Shown: positions 19,201 through 27,771, counted from the first letter of the stretch. The stretch: DNA of 64,000 nt from Microcoleus vaginatus HSN003 (GCF_022701255.1 NZ_CP031705.1:4154001-4218000); one strand, 5' to 3'. The notes: a model not told the origin generated them from the letters alone. Made by a program: numbers and translations.

Positions 19201-19723
19201 GATAGACGATCGCTCTATCGAAACCGATCATCCTCCGCACTTCTTCAACTGCTGTCTGACATAGCACTTGCAGGTTTTGTGTTCTGTGGATTTTGTCTAT
19301 CGGCTCTTGGACTAAATGATAAAAATTGAAAGAATCGCTAGGTTTTGGGGAAACAGCCGACTCGAGTTCAAGAATTACTGCTGAACTAGATTGATGCAGC
19401 GTCCCCTGAAAAAAAGACTCGCGGTTTTGACTTTTGAATGATAATCTGATACCGTTAGATTGAGGGCAGTTTTCAAATAAAGCTTTTTCTATAGCCTCCA
19501 TTTCCTCAGTTTCGACAAATTCCTGTAAAAATTTGCCCAAAAGTTCTTCGGGATAAATGCCGAGATCCTCAAAAATATTGTTACTAACTTGCAAAATTTT
19601 CAACTCAGGAGATTCCAGCACTAAAAGGATGCCATGAGGTTGGATCGCAGCCGGGGCGTAAATTTGTTCGCCGTCGCTGTCATGGAGATTGTCTGTGTCT
19701 GAGGGCAATACCATTGCTTTCAT
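16253..19723 (-). CDS. Cph1-like phytochrome sensor histidine kinase with extra PAS/LOV-like domains
   Basis: A 1156-residue red/far-red photoreceptor kinase. The PAS-GAF-PHY core covers about residues 15-510. The N-terminal IQPHG is present, but the bacteriophytochrome Cys before it is absent. The GAF domain has YPAGDIPPQAR and SPCHVQYLKNM, so Cys257 is positioned to bind phycocyanobilin, with ASM...LWGLIACHHPT after it. The PHY tongue PRNSF is at 470-474. A PAS domain (about 515-628) and a LOV-like PAS (about 640-770) follow; the latter has GKTPRILQ (685-692) where LOV has GxNCRFLQ, so it lacks the adduct Cys. Another PAS (about 805-905), the H box VSHELRTPL (His924) and an ATPase domain with GGTGLGLAI complete it. 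Confidence 0.95.
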   Translation of the reverse strand: MKAMVLPSDTDNLHDSDGEQIYAPAAIQPHGILLVLESPELKILQVSNNIFEDLGIYPEELLGKFLQEFVETEEMEAIEKALFENCPQSNGIRLSFKSQNRESFFQGTLHQSSSAVILELESAVSPKPSDSFNFYHLVQEPIDKIHRTQNLQVLCQTAVEEVRRMIGFDRAIVYQFDATGAGEVVAEDKVESLAPLLGLHYPAGDIPPQARNLFNMNLIRFIPDINCQPVELIPHCNPLTGRPLDLGFSLLRAVSPCHVQYLKNMNIGASMTLTLIKDQKLWGLIACHHPTRKYVSYETRKACELLAKFVNLELSYKQDSENWEYTLYLKENCHKFVTKISQSHWFVEGLLKSPDELLTLVGAIGGVVCANENLTTIGKTPELVEIESLIAWIKTQRNNDIFHTDSLSKLYPPSEKFKEVASGLLVLAMSEMQNYYILWFRPETIQTVNWAGQPDGEIEVKPDGSRPLSPRNSFDLWQETVRLKSLPWQRCEIEIARELRVAITSMELRKTNQQLSLALSATKIGFWDWDVQKNRLVWSREHEELFGLAPGTFGGTYQSLAAYVHPEDLKSMENAINQAIAQRSDYCHENRVVWPDGSIHWIEAKGKFFYNEAGDAVRMVGTVTEITDRKARELQLRLLESVVTTTNDAVLITEAEPIEEPGPRILYVNPAFTRMTGYTLEEVVGKTPRILQGQKTDRASLHRLRTALKTWQPVRVDSINYRKDGTEFWVEMSIVPIADENGDFTHWVSVHRDISDRKLAEAALQQLNERLEMRVLQRTKELESSQAELRESEALFRSLSESSPVGIFKIDTEGKCTYTNPRCQAIGGFTPTAALGNGWMRFVHREDIKLILSKWSESQSLDGEFSCEFRHIQRDGTIRFCRLKTAPIFSDRAQLIGHVGTVTDITESRAIEKMKNEFISIVSHELRTPLASIRGSLGLLAAGVLKNKPETAKQMLEIASSDTERLVRLVNDILDLERLDSSQVILVKQWCDAEVLMRKSAEAVLSLAAENNINLSLLPETAKIWADPDRIVQLLVNLLSNAIKFSAPGSTVTVRVEDLGDSLRDSYASRVLFEVKDRGRGIPADKLETIFGRFQQVDASDSRQKGGTGLGLAICRSIVQQHGGRIWAESVVSEGSSFYFTVPAPLEGEGGKSLEV

Positions 19724-19986
19724 CTGATTAATACTTCTCTAAATTAGCTTGTGTTCTCGATCGGCGCGCCAGCATCAATTAACAGCACCGCGTCGGCATC
19801 ACACAATCTAACAATCCCAAATCTTGGCTAAGGCTTCCTGATTTGTTGCGGACACGCACTGCATATTTGCTCCTAGTTATCCCATTTTAAAAAAAAGAAT
19901 ACAAGTGTAGGTACGTGCTCGAAGCCCATATCTCATCAGTCATTCCCTGTTATTCAATTTTTTAATTCTTTAAATCTAAAATGGGA

Positions 19987-21930
19987 TTAGCGCTGTGCCT
20001 GAGCCAGTCTGTTTCTGAGTTGAGTCCGCTCCAAACGATTTAGGAGGCGAGCAATTAATTCCGGTTTCACGATCGGCTTGTTCACGTAGTCGTCAGCACC
20101 TGCGACAAACATTTGGCGCACGGTTTCCGACTCGGAATGAGCTGTCAAAAATAGCACGGGGAGCTTGCTCCAGCGCAAATCGTTGCGAACTGCCAAACAC
20201 AGCTCGATACCGCTGTAACCGGGCATCTCCACATCTAAAATGAGCAAATCCGGACAAGTCGTTTCGAGTACCTCCCAGAACTTTTCGGGATCGTCCAATG
20301 TTGTTACTTGAAATCCCCAAGGTTGTAGAATCACTTGCAGTGCAGCCAATAGATGCACGTCATCGTCTACCACCATAACTTTAGCTTCAGCAGGGCCAGT
20401 CTGGTCGATTAGTTGGGCGACTGCTTTGAGTATATCTGCTGGGGGCATAGATTTGTGTAAAAAGCCGGAAGCTCCCAAACGAGCAACTTCTATTCGATCG
20501 CTCAATTGATTGTGCCCGCTAAAAACCATCACTGGAATTTCGGGCTTTTCACTGCGGAGTTCGGCTAAGAGAGAAAGTCCGTTTTCCTGAGATCTGGAAA
20601 ATGTCAAATCCAGCAAAATCGCGTCGGGAGGCTGTTGAGAAATCGCATTTCTTGCCGCTTGCGGAGAGTTGGCAACTTCTATCTGGAAGCCGGAACCGGA
20701 TGCTACTGTTTTCAGTTGATCGCTGCCAAAAGTATCATCATCAACAATCAGCATTCGCCGCTGTGGCGAAACCTCAGCAACCACATCGCTTTCAGATTCG
20801 GGCGACGGGCGATCGAATATTTGTTTGAGCTTATGCAGAAATCCCTCAATTTGCCGCTCCGTTCCCGGTTTCAAGATGTTTTCCGCCTTGAACAACTGTT
20901 CTATCTGGCGCGCCAATTCCGAACCTTTAGGCAGCCCTAAAGTTCCCAAAGAACCGACTAATTTGTGAGCTTGAGCCTGGGCTTCTTCTCGCAATTCGCC
21001 CTCCAATCTCCCCTTTTTCAGTTGAGCGATCGCGAGCTCAAATATCGCCACCTTTTCTATAAAATTAGCTTTTAAATTTTCCCGCATTTGGGCAATCGCA
21101 TTCAAGACTTTGAGACGGCGCTCGTCTTTGCTTAATTCCTGGCTCGACCCGCTAGATTCAGTAGATAAAGTCTCTTGAGTTTTAGCAGTTTCTGCCGTTT
21201 CCTGCCCAACTTGTTGGCTCTCAATGTCCTCCGGCAGACTTTTGAGGCGATAGCCCAATCCGTACACGGTTTCCACTAAATCTACAGTCATCCCGGCTGC
21301 TTTCAGCTTCTGCCGCAGCCCCTTGATGTGAGCGGTAACGGCTTCTTCTTGAGGAAACTCGCCAGCAGACCAAATGCGATCGAGGATGGCGCTGCGACTA
21401 AAAATGCGCCGAGGATTTCTCAGGAAAAGTTCTAGCAAATTGTACTCTTTGGGAGTCAAGTGCAGCACTTTTTCGGCATAAGTTACTTCCGTAGTGTCCG
21501 GGTTGACTTGCAGTTTTTCCCATGTCAAATTTGTACTCGACAAAGTTGCCTTACCCCGGCGCAGCAAAGCCCGAATTCGAGCGATTAATTCTTCGAGATT
21601 AAAGGGTTTAACCACATAATCGTCTGCACCCGCCTCTAAACCTTGGACTCGATCGTCGCTGCTATCTAGCGCTGTCAGCAGTAAAATCGGCATTTGGCAG
21701 CCGGACGATCGCAATTTTCGACACAAACTAATGCCGTCGAGTTTAGGAATCAGCACATCCAACACAATCAGGTCGTAATCGTATGCCTGCACCAAATGCA
21801 ACGCTGTTTCACCGTCTGCGGCCGCATTCACATTGTAATTGTGAGAGTTCAGCGCTTCAGTCAGCACACTAACTGTAACTGTGTCATCTTCTACCAGCAG
21901 GATTTTCATAAACGTCACCTGTCCTTCCAA
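19987..21930 (-). CDS. Complex response regulator: REC - OmpR-type wHTH - Hpt - REC - REC
   Basis: A 647-residue regulator. REC1 (about residues 7-122: KILLVEDD, LIVLDVLIPKLDG, VVKPF) is joined to an OmpR/PhoB winged helix (about 145-235: LTPKEYNLLELFLRNP, VYGLGYRL). After a linker comes an Hpt domain (about 290-370) with the phosphorylatable His in AHKLVGSLGTLG. REC2 (about 390-505: MLIVDDD, ILLDLTFSR, LHKS) and REC3 (about 517-635: VMVVDDD, LILDVEMPGYSG, VNKP) end the protein. REC2 has the phosphorylatable Asp but DLTFSR is not the usual DxxMP. The domain set allows an internal phosphorelay that ends in DNA binding. It lies 263 bp downstream of the phytochrome kinase start, on the same strand. 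Confidence 0.94.
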   Translation of the reverse strand: MEGQVTFMKILLVEDDTVTVSVLTEALNSHNYNVNAAADGETALHLVQAYDYDLIVLDVLIPKLDGISLCRKLRSSGCQMPILLLTALDSSDDRVQGLEAGADDYVVKPFNLEELIARIRALLRRGKATLSSTNLTWEKLQVNPDTTEVTYAEKVLHLTPKEYNLLELFLRNPRRIFSRSAILDRIWSAGEFPQEEAVTAHIKGLRQKLKAAGMTVDLVETVYGLGYRLKSLPEDIESQQVGQETAETAKTQETLSTESSGSSQELSKDERRLKVLNAIAQMRENLKANFIEKVAIFELAIAQLKKGRLEGELREEAQAQAHKLVGSLGTLGLPKGSELARQIEQLFKAENILKPGTERQIEGFLHKLKQIFDRPSPESESDVVAEVSPQRRMLIVDDDTFGSDQLKTVASGSGFQIEVANSPQAARNAISQQPPDAILLDLTFSRSQENGLSLLAELRSEKPEIPVMVFSGHNQLSDRIEVARLGASGFLHKSMPPADILKAVAQLIDQTGPAEAKVMVVDDDVHLLAALQVILQPWGFQVTTLDDPEKFWEVLETTCPDLLILDVEMPGYSGIELCLAVRNDLRWSKLPVLFLTAHSESETVRQMFVAGADDYVNKPIVKPELIARLLNRLERTQLRNRLAQAQR

Positions 21931-22025
21931 CTCTTCGGGGAACTTTTTATCGGTTTTTGGGGCTAATTAAATAGCCTTTTTACAACTGAATTTAAAAATT
22001 CCCCACCTTCAGTATAACAAATACT

Positions 22026-22041
22026 ATTCTAGAAATAGAAT
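22026..22041. promoter_or_regulatory. Short inverted repeat upstream of the complex regulator
   Basis: ATTCTA-GAAA-TAGAAT is a perfect 6-bp stem about 95 bp upstream of the regulator start in an AT-rich spacer. It could be an operator, possibly for self-regulation, but the evidence is only symmetry and place. Confidence 0.25.
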
Positions 22042-22111
22042 AATGGTAAATTATTATTGGGATTTTCTTTGTTTTCCTCTCGAAATATTGCATTAGATTC
22101 GGGCGGGCATT

Positions 22112-23398
22112 TTATGGCTTTTTGGACTTCAGCGCCTGCTGAATCTTTTGAATCAGATATTGCGAGGAATCTTGATGTTTAACTAAATCTTCCAACTCGG
22201 CAACTGCTACTTCGGCGTGTTCTATCTCTCGAACCAAAGAATCAGCAGTAACACTTTTTATGACTCCCAAAGGTTCTCGGATAGGGGTCAATGAATTGAA
22301 ATTTTTTTCCGCTATCAATTCTTCCAACTCTAACAGAGCCATTTCTGCGCGATCGATCTTGATAGTCACGGATTTAGCCACATTAGCACCCGCTCTTGCG
22401 GCCTCCGTGAGTTCGTGAACTCGAAGTTTAAACCGGCTGGCAATTTGCTCCATTTGAGTCCCCAATTCAAAAGTTTTACTTGCCAGTCTGCCAATTTCTA
22501 GACTCACTTTGCTCAGACCGCTGGGCTGACTTCCCATTTGATTGGTAACTACAGCAACCTGTACTGCTAAATGCCTGACTTGTTCGATCGCCTCCCGGAT
22601 GGTTCGGGAAGTGCGGTTAACCGTTTCTAAATCATTAGCTATTGCTTTGCCCACGCCCAAAATTTTATCTGTATTGTTGCAAATAGAATTAGCACCTTGA
22701 AAAGTAGCTTGAAATGCTTGGCGACCTTCCGAAGAAATCAGTTTGGCAATCCTCACAAATCGCTGATTCATTTGAGCAATTTCTTCAGCTTGTTTGACCA
22801 GTGCCACTTGCTGGGAACTGGGATTAGTCTGCAATTTTTCTGTTTGACGTTGTTGGATTTTTAAAAGCTCATTACATTCTTGAACCTTAGCCTGTTCTTG
22901 TTGAATTAGTGCCAAATACTTGTGTCTTTCTATGCGATATTTTTGGATAACTTTGTTAGCTTGAGATAAAAGTTTAGACTGGGCAATCACCAAAGTATGA
23001 ACATCCAAAAGGCGGTGGCTCTGGTTTTCCATCACCACAATAATCGGTTCATAAATCAAGTCTTTGTGCCTGTTGAAAGACGCTTGCACGGCATCCTCAA
23101 CTTTCCAGTTTTCCGAAAGCACCAAAGGCGGAATTCTAATAAAATCTAACAAGGCTCGAATCGGGTGTGACCCATACAGTTCTAGGCGATCGGGAAAACT
23201 CATTTGCTCTCGAAATTTGACGCGAGAAATCATGCCCAATACCTGTGATTCATGAGTAATGATGACTCCCGGCAGGTGGGGTTCTTGCTCAAATCTTTCA
23301 GCCACTACCAGTCCTAGAGTTGCAGCGCTCACTTGGAAGTCGTGACACGGCAGATGTCCGATCGTGAAATCGGGGGTGAGTTGAGTTGGATTGCTCAT
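22112..23398 (-). CDS. CBS-like / coiled-coil protein of unknown function
   Basis: A 428-residue soluble protein that I do not recognise as a named gene. The first 140 residues (VAERFEQEPHLPGVIITHESQVLGMISRVKF...LIYEPIIVVMENQ) look like a divergent pair of CBS-type motifs: two alpha/beta units with PGVIIT and EPIIVV strands. From about 140 to the end it is mainly helical, with long heptad stretches (for example ALIQQEQAKVQECNEL) and an MCP-like helix set (IASRFKLRVHELTEAARAG). It may be a signal-dependent scaffold near the kinases. Expression from its own promoter is likely, as the neighbour on each side is separated by an AT-rich gap. Confidence 0.7.
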   Translation of the reverse strand: MSNPTQLTPDFTIGHLPCHDFQVSAATLGLVVAERFEQEPHLPGVIITHESQVLGMISRVKFREQMSFPDRLELYGSHPIRALLDFIRIPPLVLSENWKVEDAVQASFNRHKDLIYEPIIVVMENQSHRLLDVHTLVIAQSKLLSQANKVIQKYRIERHKYLALIQQEQAKVQECNELLKIQQRQTEKLQTNPSSQQVALVKQAEEIAQMNQRFVRIAKLISSEGRQAFQATFQGANSICNNTDKILGVGKAIANDLETVNRTSRTIREAIEQVRHLAVQVAVVTNQMGSQPSGLSKVSLEIGRLASKTFELGTQMEQIASRFKLRVHELTEAARAGANVAKSVTIKIDRAEMALLELEELIAEKNFNSLTPIREPLGVIKSVTADSLVREIEHAEVAVAELEDLVKHQDSSQYLIQKIQQALKSKKP

Positions 23399-23936
23399 TT
23401 ACCCGGATAGTGTTAAGTACAAGTTAACAAATTATATATTAATATTATACTGGAATAAGATTGTTGAAAGTAGTCAACGACCCAGCACGGAAGTGACTGG
23501 GCTTGGGGCCTAAAACTTCATTTTCAGTTGACCAGCCTGAGACCTTTGATGTCTAGGTTTTTTGAGTAATGACACCAAGCGGATGCGTAGCTAGTCCCCT
23601 GTTCTGTCGTTAAGGATTAGACATTTTTATTTGGGTTAAGGACGTGCCATTAGGCGAATCAGCTCAGAAAACAAAGGCGCGTGCTAACTTCACCCTAGCA
23701 ATAGGAGTGGAATTACTTAGTTTCCATCAACAACCAGGTTCACAAACACAACCAGAAGCGATCAATTATACAGCCGTATCCCTTCCCCCCGTTTCCTCCT
23801 ACCGCTTTCGCCCTCGTAAAGCGCTGAAGCGGGACTCACTCGCCCAGAAAATAAATGACAACTATAGCAAGAAATTAGCTCTCTGACCCCGGGGCCTTCT
23901 ATTACCTACTTTCTGACTGCTGTCATCTCAAGTCTG
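23399..23936. other. Intergenic region, no secure gene
   Basis: A 538-bp gap between divergent genes. A frame of 80 codons at 23644-23886 has no recognisable domain, biased Pro/Arg content and no good ribosome site, and is not accepted. The segment at about 23480-23520 (AGTGACTGGGCTTGGGGCC) and later GC-rich parts could fold, but no RNA family was recognised. Confidence 0.35.
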
Positions 23937-26576
23937 TTGGATGGGTGGCGTCTGCTGTGCCCCAGGTTCCGTCCTCACAACAGGGGCATTCATATTTTGT
24001 TCTTTAAAACAACCGGGAAAATATCTAGATTGAAATCAAAAACCTTAAATCGGACTTTGCCACTAGCAACCTTTGAGGCTGTTTACCAGTTGTTACAGCA
24101 AATGGCTGAACTCCCCGGAGCGATTTGGCTCACCGACGATGCTCACGCTGATTCTCAAAATCTGGAAAACTCCTCGGAAAGGTTTGCAGCAGTGGTATCC
24201 GATCATTTTAGTGCGCTGCTGCAGGGCAAGCTATTAGATGAGTTCGCAACAAACGGACGCAAGCACAGCGAAAAAAATCTCAATTCGCAATTGAATGTGC
24301 AGTTGACTTTCGATCCTGGGGCGATCGCCAATTTCCTCTCTCCCCTCACACACAAACTCGCAGCAATAACGCCCGCACCGCGAAAAATTGACATTCGCGC
24401 CCTCAAACAAGCAATTAAAAATATACAACCAAACTCGGCATTCTTTCAAAGCGAATTCACCCTAAATTTGCTGGATATTCTCGCTTCAGATGCCACAAAA
24501 AACAGTCAGCCGCCCCTACACAACCAAACAGAAATAGAACTTAATTCCGCGCCCAAAGTGATAGCTCCAGAAACGCTACAGCTCCAGATTACCGAAGCAG
24601 TCAATCAATTACAAATTGCCAGTCCCTGCATTTCATTTTGTCAGCCAGTGGAAGATGCTTTGCAGCAGCAGCTCGAACAAGAGCGACTTTTGAATCAAGT
24701 GACAACTCAAATCCGCCAGAGTTTGGAATTGCCTGTAATTTTGTCAAAAGCAGTCGAGCGAGTGCGAGAGTTTTTGGAAGTCGATCGCCTGTTAATTTAT
24801 CAATTTGAAAAAGTGCCAGCATCGCACAATGACGAGTTAGCTAAAGAAATACCTGCGGCGGTTTCGGGGTCGGGCAAAATCAAAGAAAATTCCGGTTCTT
24901 ACTTGTATTTAGGTCGTGTCACCTACGAAGCTTTAGCTAACGATACTATCTCGTCTGTACTGAATTTTAGTGAAGACGCGCAGTGTTTTACCAATGGAGT
25001 CCTAGACAAAGAGAAATATCGCAAAGGTTTAACTTTGTGCGTGGCGGATGTGGAAACAACTTACTCTTCGCAGCCTTGTTTTTTAGACTTGATGCGGCGG
25101 GCGAAGGTGCGGGCGAAGTTGCTAGTGCCGATCGTAGTTCAAGACGAGTTGTGGGGACTGCTAATTGCCCACCAGTGTACTTTTCGGGAGTGGGAAGAAA
25201 GCAAAAAAACATTTTTGCGACAAATAGCAGAACATTTGGCGATCGCCATTTACCAAGCCGAACTTTATGCAGAAGTCCAGCAGCAAAAGCGCACCTCAGA
25301 ACAGCGCGTAATAGAGCGCACGCAAGAACTGCACGATGCACTGGTCGCCGCTCAGTCTGCCAGCCTCGCCAAGAGCGAATTTTTGGCAGCTATGAGCCAC
25401 GAATTGCGGACTCCCCTCACCTGCGTCATCGGCATTTCCGACACGCTGCTGCGGTGGTCTTACGGCAAAGTTGGCAGCAAAGAAGTGCCGGTGCAAAAGC
25501 AGCGGCAGTACCTACAAACTATCCGAGACAGCGGCGACCACTTATTAGAATTAATTAACGATATTTTAGATTTATCGCAAGTAGAAGCGGGAAAAGCAGT
25601 ATTGAAAATTAGTGAATTTTCACTTTCTAAATTAGCTTCTCAGAGCCTGCACGCGCTTAAAGAAAAAGCTACGGCTAAAGGCGTGGAACTGGTGCAACAA
25701 CAGCGGATCAAACAAGAGTGCGATCGCTTCATCGCTGACCCGCGCCGCGTGAGACAAATCCTCTTCAACCTTTTAGGAAATGCGATTAAATTTACTCCCG
25801 AAGGTGGGCGAGTCATCCTGCGAGTTTGGGTGACAGAAGATAAAAATCAAACGCCGGCAGTGCGGCAGCCCGGTACTGCACCTGCTGGCAGTACCGCTGT
25901 TTTTCAAATCAAAGATACCGGCATTGGAATTCCCGAAAATCAGCGATCGCTTTTGTTTCAAAAATTCCAGCAGTTGGATTCTCCCTACCGTCGCGAATAC
26001 GGTGGCACCGGTCTGGGATTGGCTTTAACTAAACAGTTAGTAGAGCTTCACGGGGGCGCGATCGAAGTCAAATCTACAGTTAATGTCGGCTCTACTTTTA
26101 CCGTTTTTATACCCATCCAAACTCTAACCAAAGATGAATCCACAAAATTCACATATGAAAAATCTAATTCATCTTTACCCCTGCATTCTTCCTCCTTGCG
26201 GGGCAGTCTCGTGCTGGTAGAAGAAGACGAAGAAACTGCTATGCTGATTTGCGATATCCTGACAGCAGCAGGACTGCAAGTGGTGTGGATGATTGAAGGT
26301 TCGGCGGCGGTGGAACAAATTGAACTTTTGCAGCCGAATGCTGTGATTGTCGATATGCGTTTGCCCGGTATGAATGGCTGCGAAATAATTCACCAACTAC
26401 GCCAAAGACCCGCTACTGAAAATATCAAGATTCTAGCTTTAAGCGCTACTGAAATTCCGCCAGAGCAGATATCTTTCGTGACTGCCGGAGCTAACGATTG
26501 TTTGGCTAAACCGATTCACCCTGAGCAATTGCTGGACAAAATTATTTCTTTAATGGCTGGGATTGGTAATGGGTAA
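23937..26576 (+). CDS. Hybrid histidine kinase with a cyanobacteriochrome-like GAF domain
   Basis: About 879 residues if the TTG at 23937 is used; the N-terminus is uncertain and an ATG at 24102 is another option. A variable region (about 45-240) is followed by a GAF domain (about 255-440) of the cyanobacteriochrome type: FLEVDRLLIYQF, LLVPIVVQDELWGLLIAHQC. Cys381 (QPCFLDLM) is at the bilin-Cys position, though the usual following His/Tyr is Phe. Cys350 in EDAQCF is close to the place of the DXCF second Cys. Then come the H box AMSHELRTPLT (His488), an ATPase domain (GGTGLGLALTK) and a C-terminal receiver (LVLVEEDEE, VIVDMRLPGMNG, LAKP). Chromophore binding is an inference. Confidence 0.88.
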   Translation: MDGWRLLCPRFRPHNRGIHILFFKTTGKISRLKSKTLNRTLPLATFEAVYQLLQQMAELPGAIWLTDDAHADSQNLENSSERFAAVVSDHFSALLQGKLLDEFATNGRKHSEKNLNSQLNVQLTFDPGAIANFLSPLTHKLAAITPAPRKIDIRALKQAIKNIQPNSAFFQSEFTLNLLDILASDATKNSQPPLHNQTEIELNSAPKVIAPETLQLQITEAVNQLQIASPCISFCQPVEDALQQQLEQERLLNQVTTQIRQSLELPVILSKAVERVREFLEVDRLLIYQFEKVPASHNDELAKEIPAAVSGSGKIKENSGSYLYLGRVTYEALANDTISSVLNFSEDAQCFTNGVLDKEKYRKGLTLCVADVETTYSSQPCFLDLMRRAKVRAKLLVPIVVQDELWGLLIAHQCTFREWEESKKTFLRQIAEHLAIAIYQAELYAEVQQQKRTSEQRVIERTQELHDALVAAQSASLAKSEFLAAMSHELRTPLTCVIGISDTLLRWSYGKVGSKEVPVQKQRQYLQTIRDSGDHLLELINDILDLSQVEAGKAVLKISEFSLSKLASQSLHALKEKATAKGVELVQQQRIKQECDRFIADPRRVRQILFNLLGNAIKFTPEGGRVILRVWVTEDKNQTPAVRQPGTAPAGSTAVFQIKDTGIGIPENQRSLLFQKFQQLDSPYRREYGGTGLGLALTKQLVELHGGAIEVKSTVNVGSTFTVFIPIQTLTKDESTKFTYEKSNSSLPLHSSSLRGSLVLVEEDEETAMLICDILTAAGLQVVWMIEGSAAVEQIELLQPNAVIVDMRLPGMNGCEIIHQLRQRPATENIKILALSATEIPPEQISFVTAGANDCLAKPIHPEQLLDKIISLMAGIGNG

Positions 26577-26577
26577 T

Positions 26578-26634
26578 AGGGCATGGGGCATGGGGCATGG
26601 GGCATGGGGCATGGGGCATTGGGCATTGGGCATT
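26578..26634. repeat. Heptamer tandem repeat (GGGCATG)n
   Basis: Seven or eight copies of GGGCATG/GGGCATT start at the stop codon of the hybrid kinase. A complementary array (GATGCCC) lies at 27041-27093, so the two flank the four-helix-bundle gene in inverted orientation. Confidence 0.85.
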
Positions 26635-26661
26635 TAATATAATTGAGTTTTTGAGGTAATT

Positions 26662-27027
26662 ATGGGAAGACCTGATTTTGAGGAATTAGAGGTTTATAAG
26701 TTGGGGGAAAGTTGGGCGAATCAGATTTGGGAGATTGTTAAAAAATGGGATTACTTCACAAAAGATACGATGGGCAAACAGATCGTTCGGTCTGCTGATA
26801 GTGTCTGTGCTAATATTGCTGAAGGAAGAGGTCGTTATAATGACCAAGATAATCGGCGTTTAGTAAAAATTGCTAGAGGCTCTTGGTAGGAAAGAGTAAA
26901 CTGGTTAAGATTAGCCTATGCTAGACAAGTTATCACAAGCGAAAAAGTAAGCAAATTTAAACCAATTGTCGATAAAATACTACCAAAACTTAACGCTTAT
27001 TTGAGTTCAATAGGGCACAGGGAATGA
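26662..27027 (+). pseudogene. Four-helix-bundle protein (23S rRNA intervening-sequence type) with an in-frame TAG
   Basis: The frame from ATG reads GRPDFEELEVYKLGESWA, then GKQIVRSADSVCANIAEGRGR and LVKIARGSW, and then TAG at 26887-26889. It continues in the same frame as ERVNWLRLAYARQV...KLNAYLSSIG to a TGA at 27025. The two parts together (121 sense-length codons) match a complete S23-type four-helix bundle protein: LxVYxxxxxL, IxRSxxSIxxNIAEG, ARGSLxET.xWLxxA and a LNAYxxSI end. The stop sits where family members usually have a polar or aromatic residue before ET/ER. The family often sits within mobile or intervening sequences; its role is unclear. Heptamer arrays in opposite orientation flank it. 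Confidence 0.85.
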
Positions 27028-27040
27028 ATTACAAAAAAAA

Positions 27041-27093
27041 CCCGATGCCCGATGCCCGATGCCCGATGCCCAATTCCCCATTCCCCATTCCCC
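27041..27093. repeat. Heptamer tandem repeat (GATGCCC)n and (ATTCCCC)n
   Basis: About four GATGCCC units are followed by about three ATTCCCC units, and the array runs into the ATG of nanE. It is the complement of the 26578-26634 array. The nanE frame is open through it, giving a false upstream start at 27052. Confidence 0.85.
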
Positions 27094-27771
27094 ATGATTA
27101 ATTTTCAAATTCCTACAGGATTAATTGTTTCTTGTCAAGCACCTGTTGATTCGCCGCTGCACGATCCGATCGTAATTACGGCAATGGCTCGAACCGCCAT
27201 CAATCGAGGTGCATCGGGCGTGCGGATTGACACTCCGGCTCACATTGCAGCGGTACGAAAACAGATATCCGCTCCCATAATTGGGATTTGGAAGCAGCAA
27301 TTGCCCGGATGCGAGATTTACATTACTCCTCGGTTTGAAGACGCGCGGGCGATCGCCGCTTCGGGAGCTGATATTATCGCCGTTGATGCTACTCTGAGAA
27401 ACCGTCCTGCGGGGGGCGAAGACTTAAAGACATTAATCGCGCGAATTCACAGCGAACTGGGAAAATTAGTGATGGCGGATGTAGATACAATAGAATCTGC
27501 GATCGCGGCAGCCGAAGCTGGAGCAGATACTGTAGCAACTACTCTTTTTGGCTACACTCCCCAGACGGAAAAATTCTCGCCGCCAGGATTTGATTTGCTT
27601 GCCGAAATGGTAGAAAAGCTTAAGGTTCCCGTTATCTGTGAAGGCGGGATCTCTGGGCCGGAAATGGCTAAAAAAGCCTTGGATTTAGGAGCGGCGGCTG
27701 TTGTTGTGGGGACAGATATTACTGGGATTGATATTAAAGTGACAGCCTATAAGTCGGTGATTGCGAACTAA
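27094..27771 (+). CDS. nanE: N-acetylmannosamine-6-phosphate 2-epimerase
   Basis: Converts ManNAc-6-phosphate to GlcNAc-6-phosphate, linking sialic-acid-type sugars to amino-sugar metabolism. The 225-residue TIM barrel shows GLIVSCQAP at the start, the GASGVRI segment, IIGIWKQ, YITP, ADIIAVDAT, VMADVDT with the catalytic region, TTLFGYT (hallmark), ICEGGI and AAVVVGTDITGID at the phosphate site. The ATG at 27094 (MINFQIPTG) is chosen because the upstream ATG at 27052 would only translate heptamer repeats (DARCPIPHSPFP). No other sialic-acid genes are visible, so its metabolic context here is unknown. Confidence 0.92.
   Translation: MINFQIPTGLIVSCQAPVDSPLHDPIVITAMARTAINRGASGVRIDTPAHIAAVRKQISAPIIGIWKQQLPGCEIYITPRFEDARAIAASGADIIAVDATLRNRPAGGEDLKTLIARIHSELGKLVMADVDTIESAIAAAEAGADTVATTLFGYTPQTEKFSPPGFDLLAEMVEKLKVPVICEGGISGPEMAKKALDLGAAAVVVGTDITGIDIKVTAYKSVIAN

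Noticed and set aside
23644..23886. 80-codon frame in a spacer
   Set aside because: No recognised domain, Pro/Arg bias and no clear ribosome site.
27052..27093. Upstream nanE start at 27052
   Set aside because: It would translate heptamer repeats; the NanE family begins at MINFQIPTG.
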